Both the position numbers and the translations under genes were made by a program. From Aliiruegeria haliotis (lineage in GTDB: Bacteria; Pseudomonadota; Alphaproteobacteria; Rhodobacterales; Rhodobacteraceae): DNA of 64,000 nt. Below, in pieces: positions 50,107 through 59,199 of this stretch. Position 1 is the stretch's first letter, and each line of letters starts with the position of its first letter. The notes beneath the pieces were generated by a model. That model was given only the letters and a program-made list of their open reading frames with translations, was not told the origin of the DNA and made no database searches. The stretch lies in the NCBI RefSeq assembly GCF_003003255.1, contig NZ_PVTD01000008.1, positions 124,001 through 188,000 of the forward strand, in the 5' to 3' direction.

Positions 50107-50491
50107 GGCCTTCCAGCCACAACCCCCAGGTGGCGGTCAACGACCGCCGGACGATTGCATTCGCCGCCCTTGCCCCTGACATACCGTTTTGACTCAATGG
50201 GAACAGTCTTCGCCGCTGGCACGATTTGGAGCAAGTCCCTCTCGACGATCACAAAAGTGGATGGATGGGAGAGCCAGTGTCGGCGCGATGGCGGCCACGA
50301 TCATGCAGTCGTCCAACCGGTTGGGCGCGGGCGGCTCCCTGGCGTCAATGTGGACACACGACACCCAACCGGCAACATTCCCAAACGCCCAGTTCGTTCC
50401 TCCATTGCGCGTGCAAACGAAAGCACCCCACCACCACTCGGGGGGGGGGGGGGCGGGCCGGCAAACGATCGAACGCCATCCCCAATGTCGA
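50107..50491. other. Intergenic region with hairpin and G14 tract
   Basis: No gene is supported. A short hairpin GGCGGTC-AAC-GACCGCC lies at 50132-50148, shortly after the olsA stop, and may end that operon. At 50440-50453 there is an uninterrupted run of 14 G. Reading frames over it have no ribosome binding site. Confidence 0.55.
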
Positions 50492-51451
50492 TCATGCGCC
50501 GGCGATCAACTCCGATTGCTTGACGATCACCTCTGCCTGCTTGATCGAGGCGATGTCCACCAGGCGTCCCTTGTAGACGGTAGCCCCGGCACCTTCGGCC
50601 TTGGCCTTAGCCATCGCGGCCAAGATTTCTCGCGCCTCGGCGACGGCCTGCTCGGACGGGGTGAAGACTTCGTTGGCCAATGCCACCTGCTTGGGGTGGA
50701 TGGCCCACTTGCCGACCATGCCCAGGGTGGCGGAACGTTTTGCCTGCGCGATATAGCCGTCATCGTCGGAGAAGTCGCCAAACGGCCCATCCACCGGAAG
50801 AACCCCATGGGTGCGGCATGCGGCGACGATCGCGGCCTGCGCCCAGTGCCACGGATCCGACCAGTGTTTCACGCCCTCGCGGATCATGTAGTAATCTTCC
50901 TGCGTGCCACCGATGCCGGTTGTCTGCATTCCCATAGAAGCCGCGAAATCTGCCGCACCGAGGCTCATGGCCTGCATCCGGGGCGACGCGGCAGCGATTT
51001 CCTCCACATGGGCGATGCCGGCAGCACTTTCGATGATCACTTCGAAGCTGATCGGCCTGGTCCGGCCCTTAGCTGTCTCGATGGCCGTCACCAGCGCATC
51101 CACGGCATAGATGTCACCGGCGCAGCCTACCTTCGGGATCATGATCTGGTCCAGCCGGTCGCTGGCCTGTTCCAGAAGGTCGACAACGTCGCGATACCAG
51201 TAGGGCGTGTCGAGCCCGTTGATGCGCACGGACAGGGTCTTGTTGCCCCAGTCCACGTCTCCAATGGCCTCGATGATGTTCTTGCGGGCCGCCGGCTTGT
51301 CATCCGGAGCGACGCTGTCCTCGATATCGAGGTTGATGACATCGGCTGCGCTGCTTGCCATCTTTTGGAAGATCGCCGGGCGAGAACCCGGACCAAAGAG
51401 CTGGCATCGGTTGGGGCGAGACGGGGCGGCGGGCTGGATGCGGAAGCTCAT
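50492..51451 (-). CDS. mcl1: L-malyl-CoA / beta-methylmalyl-CoA lyase
   Basis: A 319-residue HpcH/HpaI-family lyase that cleaves beta-methylmalyl-CoA to glyoxylate and propionyl-CoA and interconverts malyl-CoA with acetyl-CoA and glyoxylate in the ethylmalonyl-CoA pathway. The sequence closely follows Rhodobacter Mcl1: PSRPNRCQLFGPGSRPAIFQ, NLDIEDSVAPDDK (Mg-binding acidic residues), FEVIIESAAGIAHVEEI and MVGKWAIHPKQVALANEVF. CCGGAGTACGCC precedes the ATG at 51451. It implies acetate or C2 assimilation without the glyoxylate shunt. Confidence 0.95.
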   Translation of the reverse strand: MSFRIQPAAPSRPNRCQLFGPGSRPAIFQKMASSAADVINLDIEDSVAPDDKPAARKNIIEAIGDVDWGNKTLSVRINGLDTPYWYRDVVDLLEQASDRLDQIMIPKVGCAGDIYAVDALVTAIETAKGRTRPISFEVIIESAAGIAHVEEIAAASPRMQAMSLGAADFAASMGMQTTGIGGTQEDYYMIREGVKHWSDPWHWAQAAIVAACRTHGVLPVDGPFGDFSDDDGYIAQAKRSATLGMVGKWAIHPKQVALANEVFTPSEQAVAEAREILAAMAKAKAEGAGATVYKGRLVDIASIKQAEVIVKQSELIAGA

Positions 51452-51589
51452 GGCGTACTCCGGTAATGATGTTTCGCAATAGGTCCCGGTTTCGCTAGAA
51501 TATTGCGCGCCATCACGCAAGGATATTCTGCGCGCGCAGCATCCCGTCGCGGCGTCGCAGCGATCTCCAGTGGACAGCCAGGCTGAGTG

Positions 51590-52531
51590 TCAGTTCTCGC
51601 CGTTGACCGCGCCGACAGCCCCGCGCAGCGTCTCGTCAAGCCAGAGCCGCCCTGCATCGACCGAGCCAACATAGGCCTGAAGCGTCGCGGAGGTTTCCGG
51701 AACGGCGTCGCCGATGGTTCCGGCCTTCACATAAAGCACTGTGAGCAGGCCGAAGGCGAAGAAGGCAAATCCCATGCCGAAGCGGCTGCCCCGCTTGCGC
51801 TGCTCACGTTCGAAGGCAAGCACCTCTGCAATGGCATTTGCCCCGGCGGCCCCGGACATGGGGTCGAGCGTGGAATTGATCTCCTCGACATCGGGAAGCC
51901 TATCCCTACGCGAGGCGGCCTTCTGATCGAAATCAGTTGCGTAAGTGTCGCTGGGCATCACCTTGGCAGGATGGCGGCCGGTCGGCGCGACAGGGATGGC
52001 CGCTTCGAAGGAGGCCCCTTGCTGCTCCGCGCCCAACGCGTCCGGCTCAGGCTGGATCTCCATCTGCTCGGCCTCGGCATGGCGTGCGGCCCGTTCGCGC
52101 TCCGCCTCCTCGCGGAGTACGGAGAGAACGCCCTCGTCGACCCTCCGGCGCGGCGCGACACCGACCGCGGACAAGTCATCCTCGGGCTGCGGCGCCGGGG
52201 CTGGCTCGGGGTCATGCTCCGGCGCGGCGGTGCTGGCCGCAGATCGGTGCACGCTTTCCGGAACTTCCGCGACCTCAGGTTCGGCAGCCTCCGGAGCAGG
52301 GGGCGGCGAAGGTTCGGCCACGCGATCCCGCTCCGGCTCGGGCTTTGGCGCGCGCGCGGCTGACGCCCGCCCCGGTTGGCCGAGTTCTTCGGCCAGCGCC
52401 TCATCGAAATCGGGATGGGTCTGGAACCACGTGTTCCCGCAATTGGAACACTGCACGTCCCGTCCGGCTTCCGGAATGACGCGCTCGTCAACTTGATACT
52501 GGGCACCGCAGTTTGGACAGATGAGCCTCAT
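51590..52531 (-). CDS. Zinc-ribbon (MJ0042-type) single-pass membrane protein
   Basis: A 313-residue protein. The N-terminus MRLICPNCGAQYQVDERVIP continues to CSNCGNTWF, two CxxC pairs of an MJ0042-type zinc ribbon. A long proline/glutamate/alanine-rich disordered middle (about 55-215) follows, then one membrane helix (GMGFAFFAFGLLTVLYVKAG) and a short C-terminal domain. It is divergent from ftsE with 158 bases between starts. Function unknown; the setting beside ftsEX hints at a cell-envelope or division role (inference). Confidence 0.85.
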   Translation of the reverse strand: MRLICPNCGAQYQVDERVIPEAGRDVQCSNCGNTWFQTHPDFDEALAEELGQPGRASAARAPKPEPERDRVAEPSPPPAPEAAEPEVAEVPESVHRSAASTAAPEHDPEPAPAPQPEDDLSAVGVAPRRRVDEGVLSVLREEAERERAARHAEAEQMEIQPEPDALGAEQQGASFEAAIPVAPTGRHPAKVMPSDTYATDFDQKAASRRDRLPDVEEINSTLDPMSGAAGANAIAEVLAFEREQRKRGSRFGMGFAFFAFGLLTVLYVKAGTIGDAVPETSATLQAYVGSVDAGRLWLDETLRGAVGAVNGEN

Positions 52532-52689
52532 GTCGCCCCCTCGGGCCGGGAATTGTCCCGGCATCTCGACTGTTTGCAAGTTTTGTATCAGCGGCGAAAT
52601 GAAACTCAAAGAGCTAGCAAGGTGCCGCTGCCCGTTGAAACCGAACCGTTGCTCGGGCACAAGAGGGGCAAACGGCATGGACCCCACGC

Positions 52690-53367
52690 GTGATCGAGCT
52701 CGACAACGTCGCCTATTCCTACGGAAATGACTCCCTGTTCTCGGATGTGACCCTGCATCTGGCGCCGGGATCATTCCATTTTCTGACCGGCCCTTCGGGG
52801 TCCGGCAAATCGACCCTGCTCAAGCTCTGCTACATGGAGTTGATGCCAACCGACGGGATCATGTCGGTGTTTGGTAAGGACGTCACGACGATGGCACGCG
52901 ACGACGTCGCGCGAACGCGGCGGCGCATCGGGGTCGTGCACCAGGAATGCCAGTTTCTCGATCACATGCCCCTGGCAGAGAACCTGGCCCTGCCGTTGAC
53001 CGTCTCGGGCCGGGACGAAGGCGCACATGTGGACAACCTCGACGAGTTGATGGGCTGGGTTGGCCTGAGTCGGCGGGCCGAGGCCTTGCCGCCGCAGCTG
53101 TCGGGCGGCGAACGTCAGCGCGCCGCGCTCGCCCGTGCCGTGATCATGGACCCCGAAGTCCTGATCGCGGACGAACCCACCGGCAATGTCGACTGGGAAA
53201 TGTCGCTCAGGCTGCTGCAACTGATGGTGGAACTGAACCGCATGGGGAAGACCATCGTGATCGCCACCCATGATCTGAACCTGATCCGGGCGGCCAAGTC
53301 GCAGGTTTCGGTCAGGGTCCTTCGGATCGCCGGTGGGAAACTGCGGCTCGCGGGGGCGGAGCTTTGA
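52690..53367 (+). CDS. ftsE: Cell division ATP-binding protein FtsE
   Basis: The ABC ATPase of the FtsEX complex, which drives peptidoglycan hydrolase activation at the division site. The 225-residue product has Walker A GPSGSGKST, signature LSGGERQRAALARA and Walker B VLIADEPTGNVD. The start is a GTG at 52690. The stop overlaps the ftsX start. Confidence 0.95.
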   Translation: MIELDNVAYSYGNDSLFSDVTLHLAPGSFHFLTGPSGSGKSTLLKLCYMELMPTDGIMSVFGKDVTTMARDDVARTRRRIGVVHQECQFLDHMPLAENLALPLTVSGRDEGAHVDNLDELMGWVGLSRRAEALPPQLSGGERQRAALARAVIMDPEVLIADEPTGNVDWEMSLRLLQLMVELNRMGKTIVIATHDLNLIRAAKSQVSVRVLRIAGGKLRLAGAEL

Positions 53368-54260
53368 GCTGGAACGTCGTCAGTATGCTGTCGGGCGAGT
53401 CCGGCGCCGATCGCGTGGTACCGCCGACAGGCTTCACCGCGCGGCTCACCATGTTCACGGCCGCGGCCATGGCATTCCTCGCGGTTTTCGCATTGGCGTT
53501 GTCGCTGGCGACGGACCGGCTGGCCACACGCTGGTCCGATGCGCTGGCCCGCACGGCGACGGTACGGATTTCGGCACCGCCGGAACAGGTCGCCCGTCAA
53601 CTTGAGGCCGCGCTCACGGTCCTTCGGACGACTCCCGGCGTGGCAGAGGCTCGCGCCCTGGAGGACGACGCACGCCGCGCCCTGCTGGAGCCCTGGTTCG
53701 GTCCGGACCTGCCCCTCGACGACTTGCAGATCCCCGAATTGATCGAGGTGATCGAGACGGAGGAGGGGTTCGACGCCGTCGGCCTTCGCGCGAGGCTTGC
53801 CGGGGAGGCCCCCGGCGCCGTGCTCGACGATCACACGCGCTGGCGGGCGCCGCTGGTGCGGGCGGCAGAACGGCTCCGCGCGCTCGGGTTGATCTCGCTG
53901 GGGCTGATCTCCGCCGCGACCGCCGCCATGATCACGCTGGCGACCCAGGCCGCCCTTGCAGCCAATTCCCAGGTGATCCAGGCCTTGCGGCTGATAGGTG
54001 CGCTTGACAGCTACATCGCCCGTGCATTCGTGCGCCGGTTCACCTTGCGGGCCCTCACCGGCGCGCTGGCCGGGACCCTGGCCGGTGTGGCCGCGGTGGC
54101 GCTCCTGCCCCGCGCGGATTCGGCCGGTGGTTTCCTGACGGGCCTGGGCTTTTCCGGGACGGGATGGGTCCTGCCGTTGATCATTCCGCCCGCCGCGGCG
54201 CTCGTCGCCTTCGCCGCGACCCGTTTCGCGGCCTTCCGGCAATTGCGGGAGACCCCCTGA
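53364..54260 (+). CDS. ftsX: Cell division protein FtsX
   Basis: The membrane partner of FtsE. The 298-residue product has four helices in the FtsX layout: one near residue 35 (MFTAAAMAFLAVFALALSLA), a periplasmic domain (about 60-165), then three C-terminal helices. A TTG at 53364 overlapping the ftsE stop is taken as the start; an ATG at 53385 is the alternative. plsC follows after one base. Confidence 0.9.
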   Translation: MSWNVVSMLSGESGADRVVPPTGFTARLTMFTAAAMAFLAVFALALSLATDRLATRWSDALARTATVRISAPPEQVARQLEAALTVLRTTPGVAEARALEDDARRALLEPWFGPDLPLDDLQIPELIEVIETEEGFDAVGLRARLAGEAPGAVLDDHTRWRAPLVRAAERLRALGLISLGLISAATAAMITLATQAALAANSQVIQALRLIGALDSYIARAFVRRFTLRALTGALAGTLAGVAAVALLPRADSAGGFLTGLGFSGTGWVLPLIIPPAAALVAFAATRFAAFRQLRETP

Positions 54261-54261
54261 C

Positions 54262-54987
54262 ATGCTGCAGTACATACGCTCGCTGATCTTCAATACCCAG
54301 ATGTACCTGGTGATGGCGCTGATGGCGTGTTTCTACACGCCGATCACGCTGGTCCACCGCCCGATGGCGTTCAATGCCATCCGCACCTACTGCCGCTACG
54401 TGCGGTGGTCGGCCAGTTGGATGGTCGGTCTGCGGTCCGAAATCCGGGGCAAGGTCCCGACCGAGGAATGCCTGATCGTTTCCAAGCACCAGAGCTTCTT
54501 CGACATCATCATGATCGTCTCGGTTGTTCCGCGCCCGAAGTTCATCATGAAGGCGGAGCTGCGGTTCGTGCCCATCGTGGGCTGGTATGCAAAGTGGACC
54601 GGCTGTGTACCGGTCGACCGCGGCAAGCGTGGACAGGCCATCGAAGACATGAAACAGCGTGTCACGGACGGGCAAAGCTCCCCCGGCCAGCTGATCATCT
54701 ATCCGCAGGGGACGCGTGTTGCGCCCGGGGCAAGACGCCCCTACAAGGTGGGCAGCGCCATCCTCTACCAGCAACTCGGGCAGAATTGTGTGCCGACAGC
54801 AACGAATGTCGGTGTTTTCTGGCCGCGTTTCGGAGTGCTGCGGAAACCCGGGCTTGCGGTCGTGGAGTTCCTGCCGGAGATCGCTCCGGGACAGGACAAG
54901 ACCAGCTTCATGGCCGACCTTGAACAGCAGATCGAGACGGCATCCGATGCCCTGATGGCGGAAGCTGGCTTCACCATACCAGCCTAG
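54262..54987 (+). CDS. plsC: 1-acyl-sn-glycerol-3-phosphate acyltransferase
   Basis: A 241-residue membrane acyltransferase making phosphatidic acid in phospholipid synthesis. The motifs KHQSFFDI (HxxxxD) and IYPQGTRVAPG are present. It starts one base after the ftsX stop, so envelope division and lipid synthesis genes are in one operon. It is distinct from the OlsA-type paralogue earlier in the window. Confidence 0.9.
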   Translation: MLQYIRSLIFNTQMYLVMALMACFYTPITLVHRPMAFNAIRTYCRYVRWSASWMVGLRSEIRGKVPTEECLIVSKHQSFFDIIMIVSVVPRPKFIMKAELRFVPIVGWYAKWTGCVPVDRGKRGQAIEDMKQRVTDGQSSPGQLIIYPQGTRVAPGARRPYKVGSAILYQQLGQNCVPTATNVGVFWPRFGVLRKPGLAVVEFLPEIAPGQDKTSFMADLEQQIETASDALMAEAGFTIPA

Positions 54988-54993
54988 GCTGCC

Positions 54994-55890
54994 TCACTCC
55001 GGTTTCAGCAACAGCAGAAGTGCGGCCATCGTGACCGCCACCCCAACCAGCACGAAACCGGATGGCACGAACTGTCCCAGCGCGACCTCCCAGCCGATGA
55101 CCCAGCTTGGAACGAGGTATGTGTAGGCCATTACCTTCGCCGCCGGCAATCGCAGGGCGGCGTATTGCACCAGAACGAAGGTGATCGCGGAGCCCGCCAC
55201 CGCGGTGTAGAGGACCGCGACCCAGACCACCGACGGCAGGTTCATCCAGTCCGCGCCCACGATATCGCCCCAACCATAGACCAGCAGGAGCAGCGCCCCG
55301 GCCACCAAAGTGCCGAAGCTGAAGACCATCGGCGCCTCGCCACGGTTCAGCCGGGCAACCATCGGGATGTAGGCCGCATGTGCGATGCATCCCCAGAAAA
55401 AGATCGCCTCTCCCCGACCGATCTCGAAGGCCATGAAGGCCGCCCAATCGGCCCGGAAGATCACCCAGAGCGCCCCGACCGCTCCGATCGCGAGGGCCAC
55501 ACCCATGCGCAACGTCATCCGCTGACCGGCAATGATGAAGCCGAAGCCGGCCGCCATGAGCGGCGTGAGCGTGAAGACCGCGGCAGAAGAGATCGGTGGC
55601 GCGGTCTTCAGCCCCTCAAACATGGTCACGAAGTAGATGGAGAACAGCCCGCCAAGGACAAGATAGCGCCAAGGCGCGCGGAAAGCGGCGTGAGGCAGCC
55701 CGATCGTGGCCAGTGCGACGCCGCCCAGAACTGCGGCGGCGATCGCAAAGCGCACGAAGTTGAGCGCGGTCGGCGCCAGCTCGTTGGCCGCCAGTCCGCC
55801 GAGGCTGAACGAGCCAGCGACAAGGGCGGAAAACAGCAGCATCGCGAAATGGCCGCGCCCTGCCTGCCCCGCGATCCGTCTTGCGCTCAA
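54994..55890 (-). CDS. DMT (EamA) family transporter
   Basis: A 298-residue permease with ten helices in two EamA repeats, of the drug/metabolite exporter type. The N-terminus GHFAMLLFSALVAGSFSLGG is typical of this subgroup. The start is taken as the TTG at 55890 overlapping the stop of the LysR gene, because the family's cytoplasmic N-terminus begins there; the first ATG is 16 residues in. It is probably co-transcribed with and controlled by that LysR regulator. The substrate is unknown. Confidence 0.88.
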   Translation of the reverse strand: MSARRIAGQAGRGHFAMLLFSALVAGSFSLGGLAANELAPTALNFVRFAIAAAVLGGVALATIGLPHAAFRAPWRYLVLGGLFSIYFVTMFEGLKTAPPISSAAVFTLTPLMAAGFGFIIAGQRMTLRMGVALAIGAVGALWVIFRADWAAFMAFEIGRGEAIFFWGCIAHAAYIPMVARLNRGEAPMVFSFGTLVAGALLLLVYGWGDIVGADWMNLPSVVWVAVLYTAVAGSAITFVLVQYAALRLPAAKVMAYTYLVPSWVIGWEVALGQFVPSGFVLVGVAVTMAALLLLLKPE

Positions 55891-56771
55891 ACCGCGGCCC
55901 AGTCGCGGGCCTTGGCCTTCAGGTAGTTCACAAGGGTTTGCACCTTGGCAGTCCGATGAAGATCGACATGGGTCACAAGCCAAAGGCGGCTGGTCCAATC
56001 CTCCCGCGTCGGGAGCATTTCGACGAGGTTCGGATCGCGCCGGGAATCCAGAACCGGAAGGAACCCGATCCCGGCGCCGCCGAATATCCCGTCGTTGATG
56101 GAGCGTTGCTGGGAGGCCCGGAAAACGATCTGGTCCGAGGGGACATTTTCGAACATCCAGCGGTAGAACGGCGCCCGGGTCGCGACATCGTCGGTGCAGA
56201 CAAACCGATGGTTGCCCCACTCGCCTTCTGTCAGCATGCCAAAGCGTTCCACGTAGTCGCGCGTTGCATAGAGCGCCATCGGCTCGACGGAGAACGGTTG
56301 AACGATGTTGTCGGGCTGATCGGGCCGGGTGCCGGCACGGATTGCCAAGTGCGCTTCGCCGTATTCGAGCTTGAACAACCGCTGGTCGGTGAGAAACCGC
56401 ACCCGGATATCGGGGTGTTCCTCCATGAACTCCACCAACAAGGGCGTGATCCGAGGTGACAGGATCGGCAGGGAGGTCACGATCAATTCGCCGGAAACGT
56501 CCGCGCCACGCCCGCGAATCCGCCCGACGAGCTGGGTGAACTGGTCCTCCGTTGCGGCGGCCACCTGCAAAAGGTCCAGCCCGGCCTCGGTCGGGGTATA
56601 ACCGCGCGCATGTCGTTGAAACAACTTGGTTCCAAGCCGCGCCTCAAGCGCATCCACATGGCGGATGACGGTCGCGTGGTGCACGCCAAGTGCCTCCGCA
56701 GCGCCGGAAACCGTGCCCAGCTTGGCAACGTGAAAGGACGTCCTGATCTCGTCCCAGGTATCTACCGTCAT
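55887..56771 (-). CDS. LysR family transcriptional regulator
   Basis: A 294-residue LysR-type regulator. The N-terminal winged helix (about 5-65) contains LGTVSGAAEALGVHHATVIRHVDALEARLG and the substrate domain follows. The ATG at 56771 gives a normal LysR start (MTVDTWDEIRTSFHVAK). The stop overlaps the exporter start, so it likely governs export of some metabolite. A small secreted-protein gene is divergent. Confidence 0.9.
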   Translation of the reverse strand: MTVDTWDEIRTSFHVAKLGTVSGAAEALGVHHATVIRHVDALEARLGTKLFQRHARGYTPTEAGLDLLQVAAATEDQFTQLVGRIRGRGADVSGELIVTSLPILSPRITPLLVEFMEEHPDIRVRFLTDQRLFKLEYGEAHLAIRAGTRPDQPDNIVQPFSVEPMALYATRDYVERFGMLTEGEWGNHRFVCTDDVATRAPFYRWMFENVPSDQIVFRASQQRSINDGIFGGAGIGFLPVLDSRRDPNLVEMLPTREDWTSRLWLVTHVDLHRTAKVQTLVNYLKAKARDWAAV

Positions 56772-56938
56772 GAACTCAAACCCGATCCGCGCATTGTGAT
56801 GTGCACAACTGAACAGTTTGGTGCGGAATGACAAAGGTTTTTTTCGCCCTGTCCGTTCCCATTTCGGTGACATGAAAGCGAAACGCGGCGTTGCGCGGGA
56901 TCATGCGGAACGTTGCCCCGGAGACGAAAGGTGCAACC

Positions 56939-57190
56939 ATGCTCAGAACTCTGATGACAGTCGGGCTCATGGCGAGCCTCGCAGCACCGGCCCTGGCCGG
57001 ACCGACCCAGCTCGAACGTGCTGCGGGCGTCGAACCCGGCGCATACTCAATCGCCCAGCTTGTGAAACTGAAGGCGCTCCGCACTGAGGGTGGGAAGGAG
57101 CAACAGATTGAGCGCATCCTCAATAACCCACAGGGCGATCCATTGGTCGCACGCTTGTCCACCACGGGTGGTGCCTCCCCCAGCGATTGA
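56939..57190 (+). CDS. Small exported hypothetical protein
   Basis: An 83-residue protein with a clear signal peptide (MLRTLMTVGLMASLAAPALA), leaving about 63 residues (LERAAGVEPGAYSIAQLVKL onward). No family is recognised with confidence. AAAGGTGCAACC precedes the ATG. It is divergent from the LysR gene, which might control it. Confidence 0.65.
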   Translation: MLRTLMTVGLMASLAAPALAGPTQLERAAGVEPGAYSIAQLVKLKALRTEGGKEQQIERILNNPQGDPLVARLSTTGGASPSD

Positions 57191-57250
57191 TCTCGCATCC
57201 ACCACCACACGGAGGGACGTCGGTGCCAATGGCGCCGGCGTTCCCGTGAT

Positions 57251-57628
57251 TCATGGATCAATGCGAACGGCGGAGGTGGCTTTGGCGTCGTCAATACCCG
57301 CGCCCGTATCATCCAGTTCCGCTTCAAGGAAGCGCTCGAACGCATCAAGGTTGATTGCTTCGAACTGACCAAAGCTCTGCATCCAGATGGACGCATCGCG
57401 CAAGGCGTCGGGTTCCAGCTTGCACCATTTGAGCCGCCCGCGTTTCTCCTGCGAAATGAGCCCCGCCCGGGTCAGGATCATCAGGTGCTTGGAGACCGCA
57501 GCCAGCGACATCTCGAACGGTTCCGCCACATCGGTCACCGCCATGTCGTCTTCGAGCAACATCGTCAGGATCCGCCGGCGGGTGGGATCCGCGAGCGCGG
57601 CAAAGACGGTATCGAGGGTCGGCTGCAT
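57251..57628 (-). CDS. ArsR/SmtB family winged-helix regulator
   Basis: A 125-residue regulator. The sequence begins MQPTLDTVFAALADPTRRRI, the classical ArsR start, and the recognition region is MSLAAVSKHLMILTRAGLIS. The usual metal-binding cysteines (ELCVC) are absent; the only cysteine is in LKWCKLE, so it is probably not a metal sensor of the ArsR kind. It resembles the group paired with SRPBCC-type proteins, but no such gene is adjacent. Confidence 0.87.
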   Translation of the reverse strand: MQPTLDTVFAALADPTRRRILTMLLEDDMAVTDVAEPFEMSLAAVSKHLMILTRAGLISQEKRGRLKWCKLEPDALRDASIWMQSFGQFEAINLDAFERFLEAELDDTGAGIDDAKATSAVRIDP

Positions 57629-58098
57629 GAGCCGAACCTACGCGCTTGCCGCGTCATGTAAAAGTGCCATGAAACGCCCCCGCCGCGCGGGCCAATGGGG
57701 CCGGACACCTGCGATCGCCGCCTCCGTCGTGGCCGGTCAGGCTGCGGTTTCGTCGCCCTTCCGGACGCCGAAGAGGCCGGCCAAGAGGCTCCGGGCGGAG
57801 CGAGCGTGCTTGACCAGGGCCCGGGCGCGCAATTGGCTGGCCTGCCGATCGACACCGCGCAGTCCGGCCCCCTCGCTGGCAAAGATGAGTTGGATCTGTT
57901 CCACCTGTTTGTCCTCGGATGTGGGGTTCGCCTGTCTGTCGGGCGCTAGATAGGTCGCTATCGCCAGCGCGAACAGGCACCGCAGCGGTATTTCCGTGTT
58001 GCAGCCCCGGCATGACAACGCCCAGCCTGCTCCAATGCGCAAGAAACGGGTGGCGGTCCGGGCGCGGGCTTGTCATGGAGCGCGCGACGGAGGGTTGC
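57629..58098. other. Region without a supported gene
   Basis: A minus-strand frame at about 57737-58042 has a plausible polar C-terminal half (PTSEDKQVEQIQLIFASEG) but no usable start or ribosome binding site, so I leave it out. Otherwise nothing is seen; the promoter of the transporter gene must lie near the right end. Confidence 0.4.
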
Positions 58099-58983
58099 AT
58101 GGCATTCAGGGACTGGCTTTGGGTACTCGCGCTCGGCACTGGCTGGGGCGCATCATTCATGTTCAACGCAGTGCTGCTGCGGGAGGTCGGACCCTTGTCC
58201 GTGTCCTTCCTGCGCATCGCACTTGGCGCGGCTGCCTGTTGGATCTGGGTCGTGGCAACCGGCAAGACGGTGCCGTGGCGCACGGCACTGATCGGACCGT
58301 TGTTCGTGCTCGGCGCGATCAACTACGCGATCCCGCTGGCGATCTACCCGACGGCGCAGCAATACGTGACCAGCGGCGTGGCCGGGATCGTCAACGCGAT
58401 GATGCCGATCATGGTGGTGATCGTTTCGCATTTCTGGCCGGGCGGAGAGAGGGCGACCCCGCTCAAGAGCCTCGGCATTCTGTTCGGCTTCGCAGGGATC
58501 GTGGTGCTGACGCTGCCGGCCTTCGAACCCGGTGCGCAGTCGGATGCCTGGCCGATCCTCTTCATGATGCTTGCACCGATCTGCTACGCGGTCGCGATGA
58601 ACTACCTGCGTCGGTTCCACGGAATGGATCCCGCGATCATCGCCGCATCGGCCCTCACGGCAGGCGCCATGGCCATAGCCCCCGTGATGCTGGCCACCGA
58701 GGGTATTCCAACCGTGACAACGCCTGAGGGGCTTCTGTCCTTGCTAGGAATCGGGCCGATCCTGACAGGACTGTCCTTCATCGCGGTCTACGCCCTTGTC
58801 GGGCGGGTTGGGGCCACCAACGCCTCCACCGTGACATTCGTGGCGCCGATCTCGGCGGTGCTGCTGGGCCATTTGGTGCTGGGTGACGTCGTGGCGATGG
58901 AACACATGCTCGGGATGGCGCTGATCTTCTGCGGATTGATCGTGATCGACGGCCGCCTGATCCCTGGATTCGCCCGCACTTGA
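58099..58983 (+). CDS. DMT (EamA) family transporter
   Basis: A 294-residue ten-helix exporter with two EamA repeats (GTGWGASFMFNAVLLREVG; ALVGRVGATNASTVTFVAPI). CGGAGGGTTGC precedes the ATG at 58099; an ATG at 58075 is possible. It is not closely similar to the DMT protein 3 kb earlier. It stands alone. The substrate is unknown. Confidence 0.88.
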   Translation: MAFRDWLWVLALGTGWGASFMFNAVLLREVGPLSVSFLRIALGAAACWIWVVATGKTVPWRTALIGPLFVLGAINYAIPLAIYPTAQQYVTSGVAGIVNAMMPIMVVIVSHFWPGGERATPLKSLGILFGFAGIVVLTLPAFEPGAQSDAWPILFMMLAPICYAVAMNYLRRFHGMDPAIIAASALTAGAMAIAPVMLATEGIPTVTTPEGLLSLLGIGPILTGLSFIAVYALVGRVGATNASTVTFVAPISAVLLGHLVLGDVVAMEHMLGMALIFCGLIVIDGRLIPGFART

Positions 58984-59089
58984 GAGCCCGTGGGAGCGGT
59001 GGCACCCGATACCGTCAACCAGATGGTTGAATTTGGACTCCGACGAGTGTTCGGCGCTAACGGTGGGTGTGAATTTCATGATGTTAATT

Positions 59090-59103
59090 TAATTTATAAA
59101 TTA
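59090..59103. promoter_or_regulatory. AT-rich palindrome upstream of the atp operon
   Basis: TAATTTATAAATTA is a perfect 14-bp palindrome in an AT-rich patch about 100 bases upstream of atpI, unusual in this GC-rich sequence. It may be a promoter UP-type or regulator-binding element; nothing more specific can be said. Confidence 0.45.
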
Positions 59104-59199
59104 GAACACCTTATGCGATCTCGCGCTCGCAGCATAGCCGATTGACTCGGAGCGCACCTGCGGAATAGGTTGCCCCGAACTGTTGGAGGGTGGCTCCCA

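Noticed and set aside
50189-51466. 425-codon plus-strand ORF running through the G14 tract
   Set aside because: It is the opposite-strand shadow of malyl-CoA lyase, which matches Mcl1 throughout.
57737-58042. Minus-strand ORF of about 100 codons with a polar C-terminal half
   Set aside because: The only start is a TTG without a ribosome binding site, and no family is recognised.
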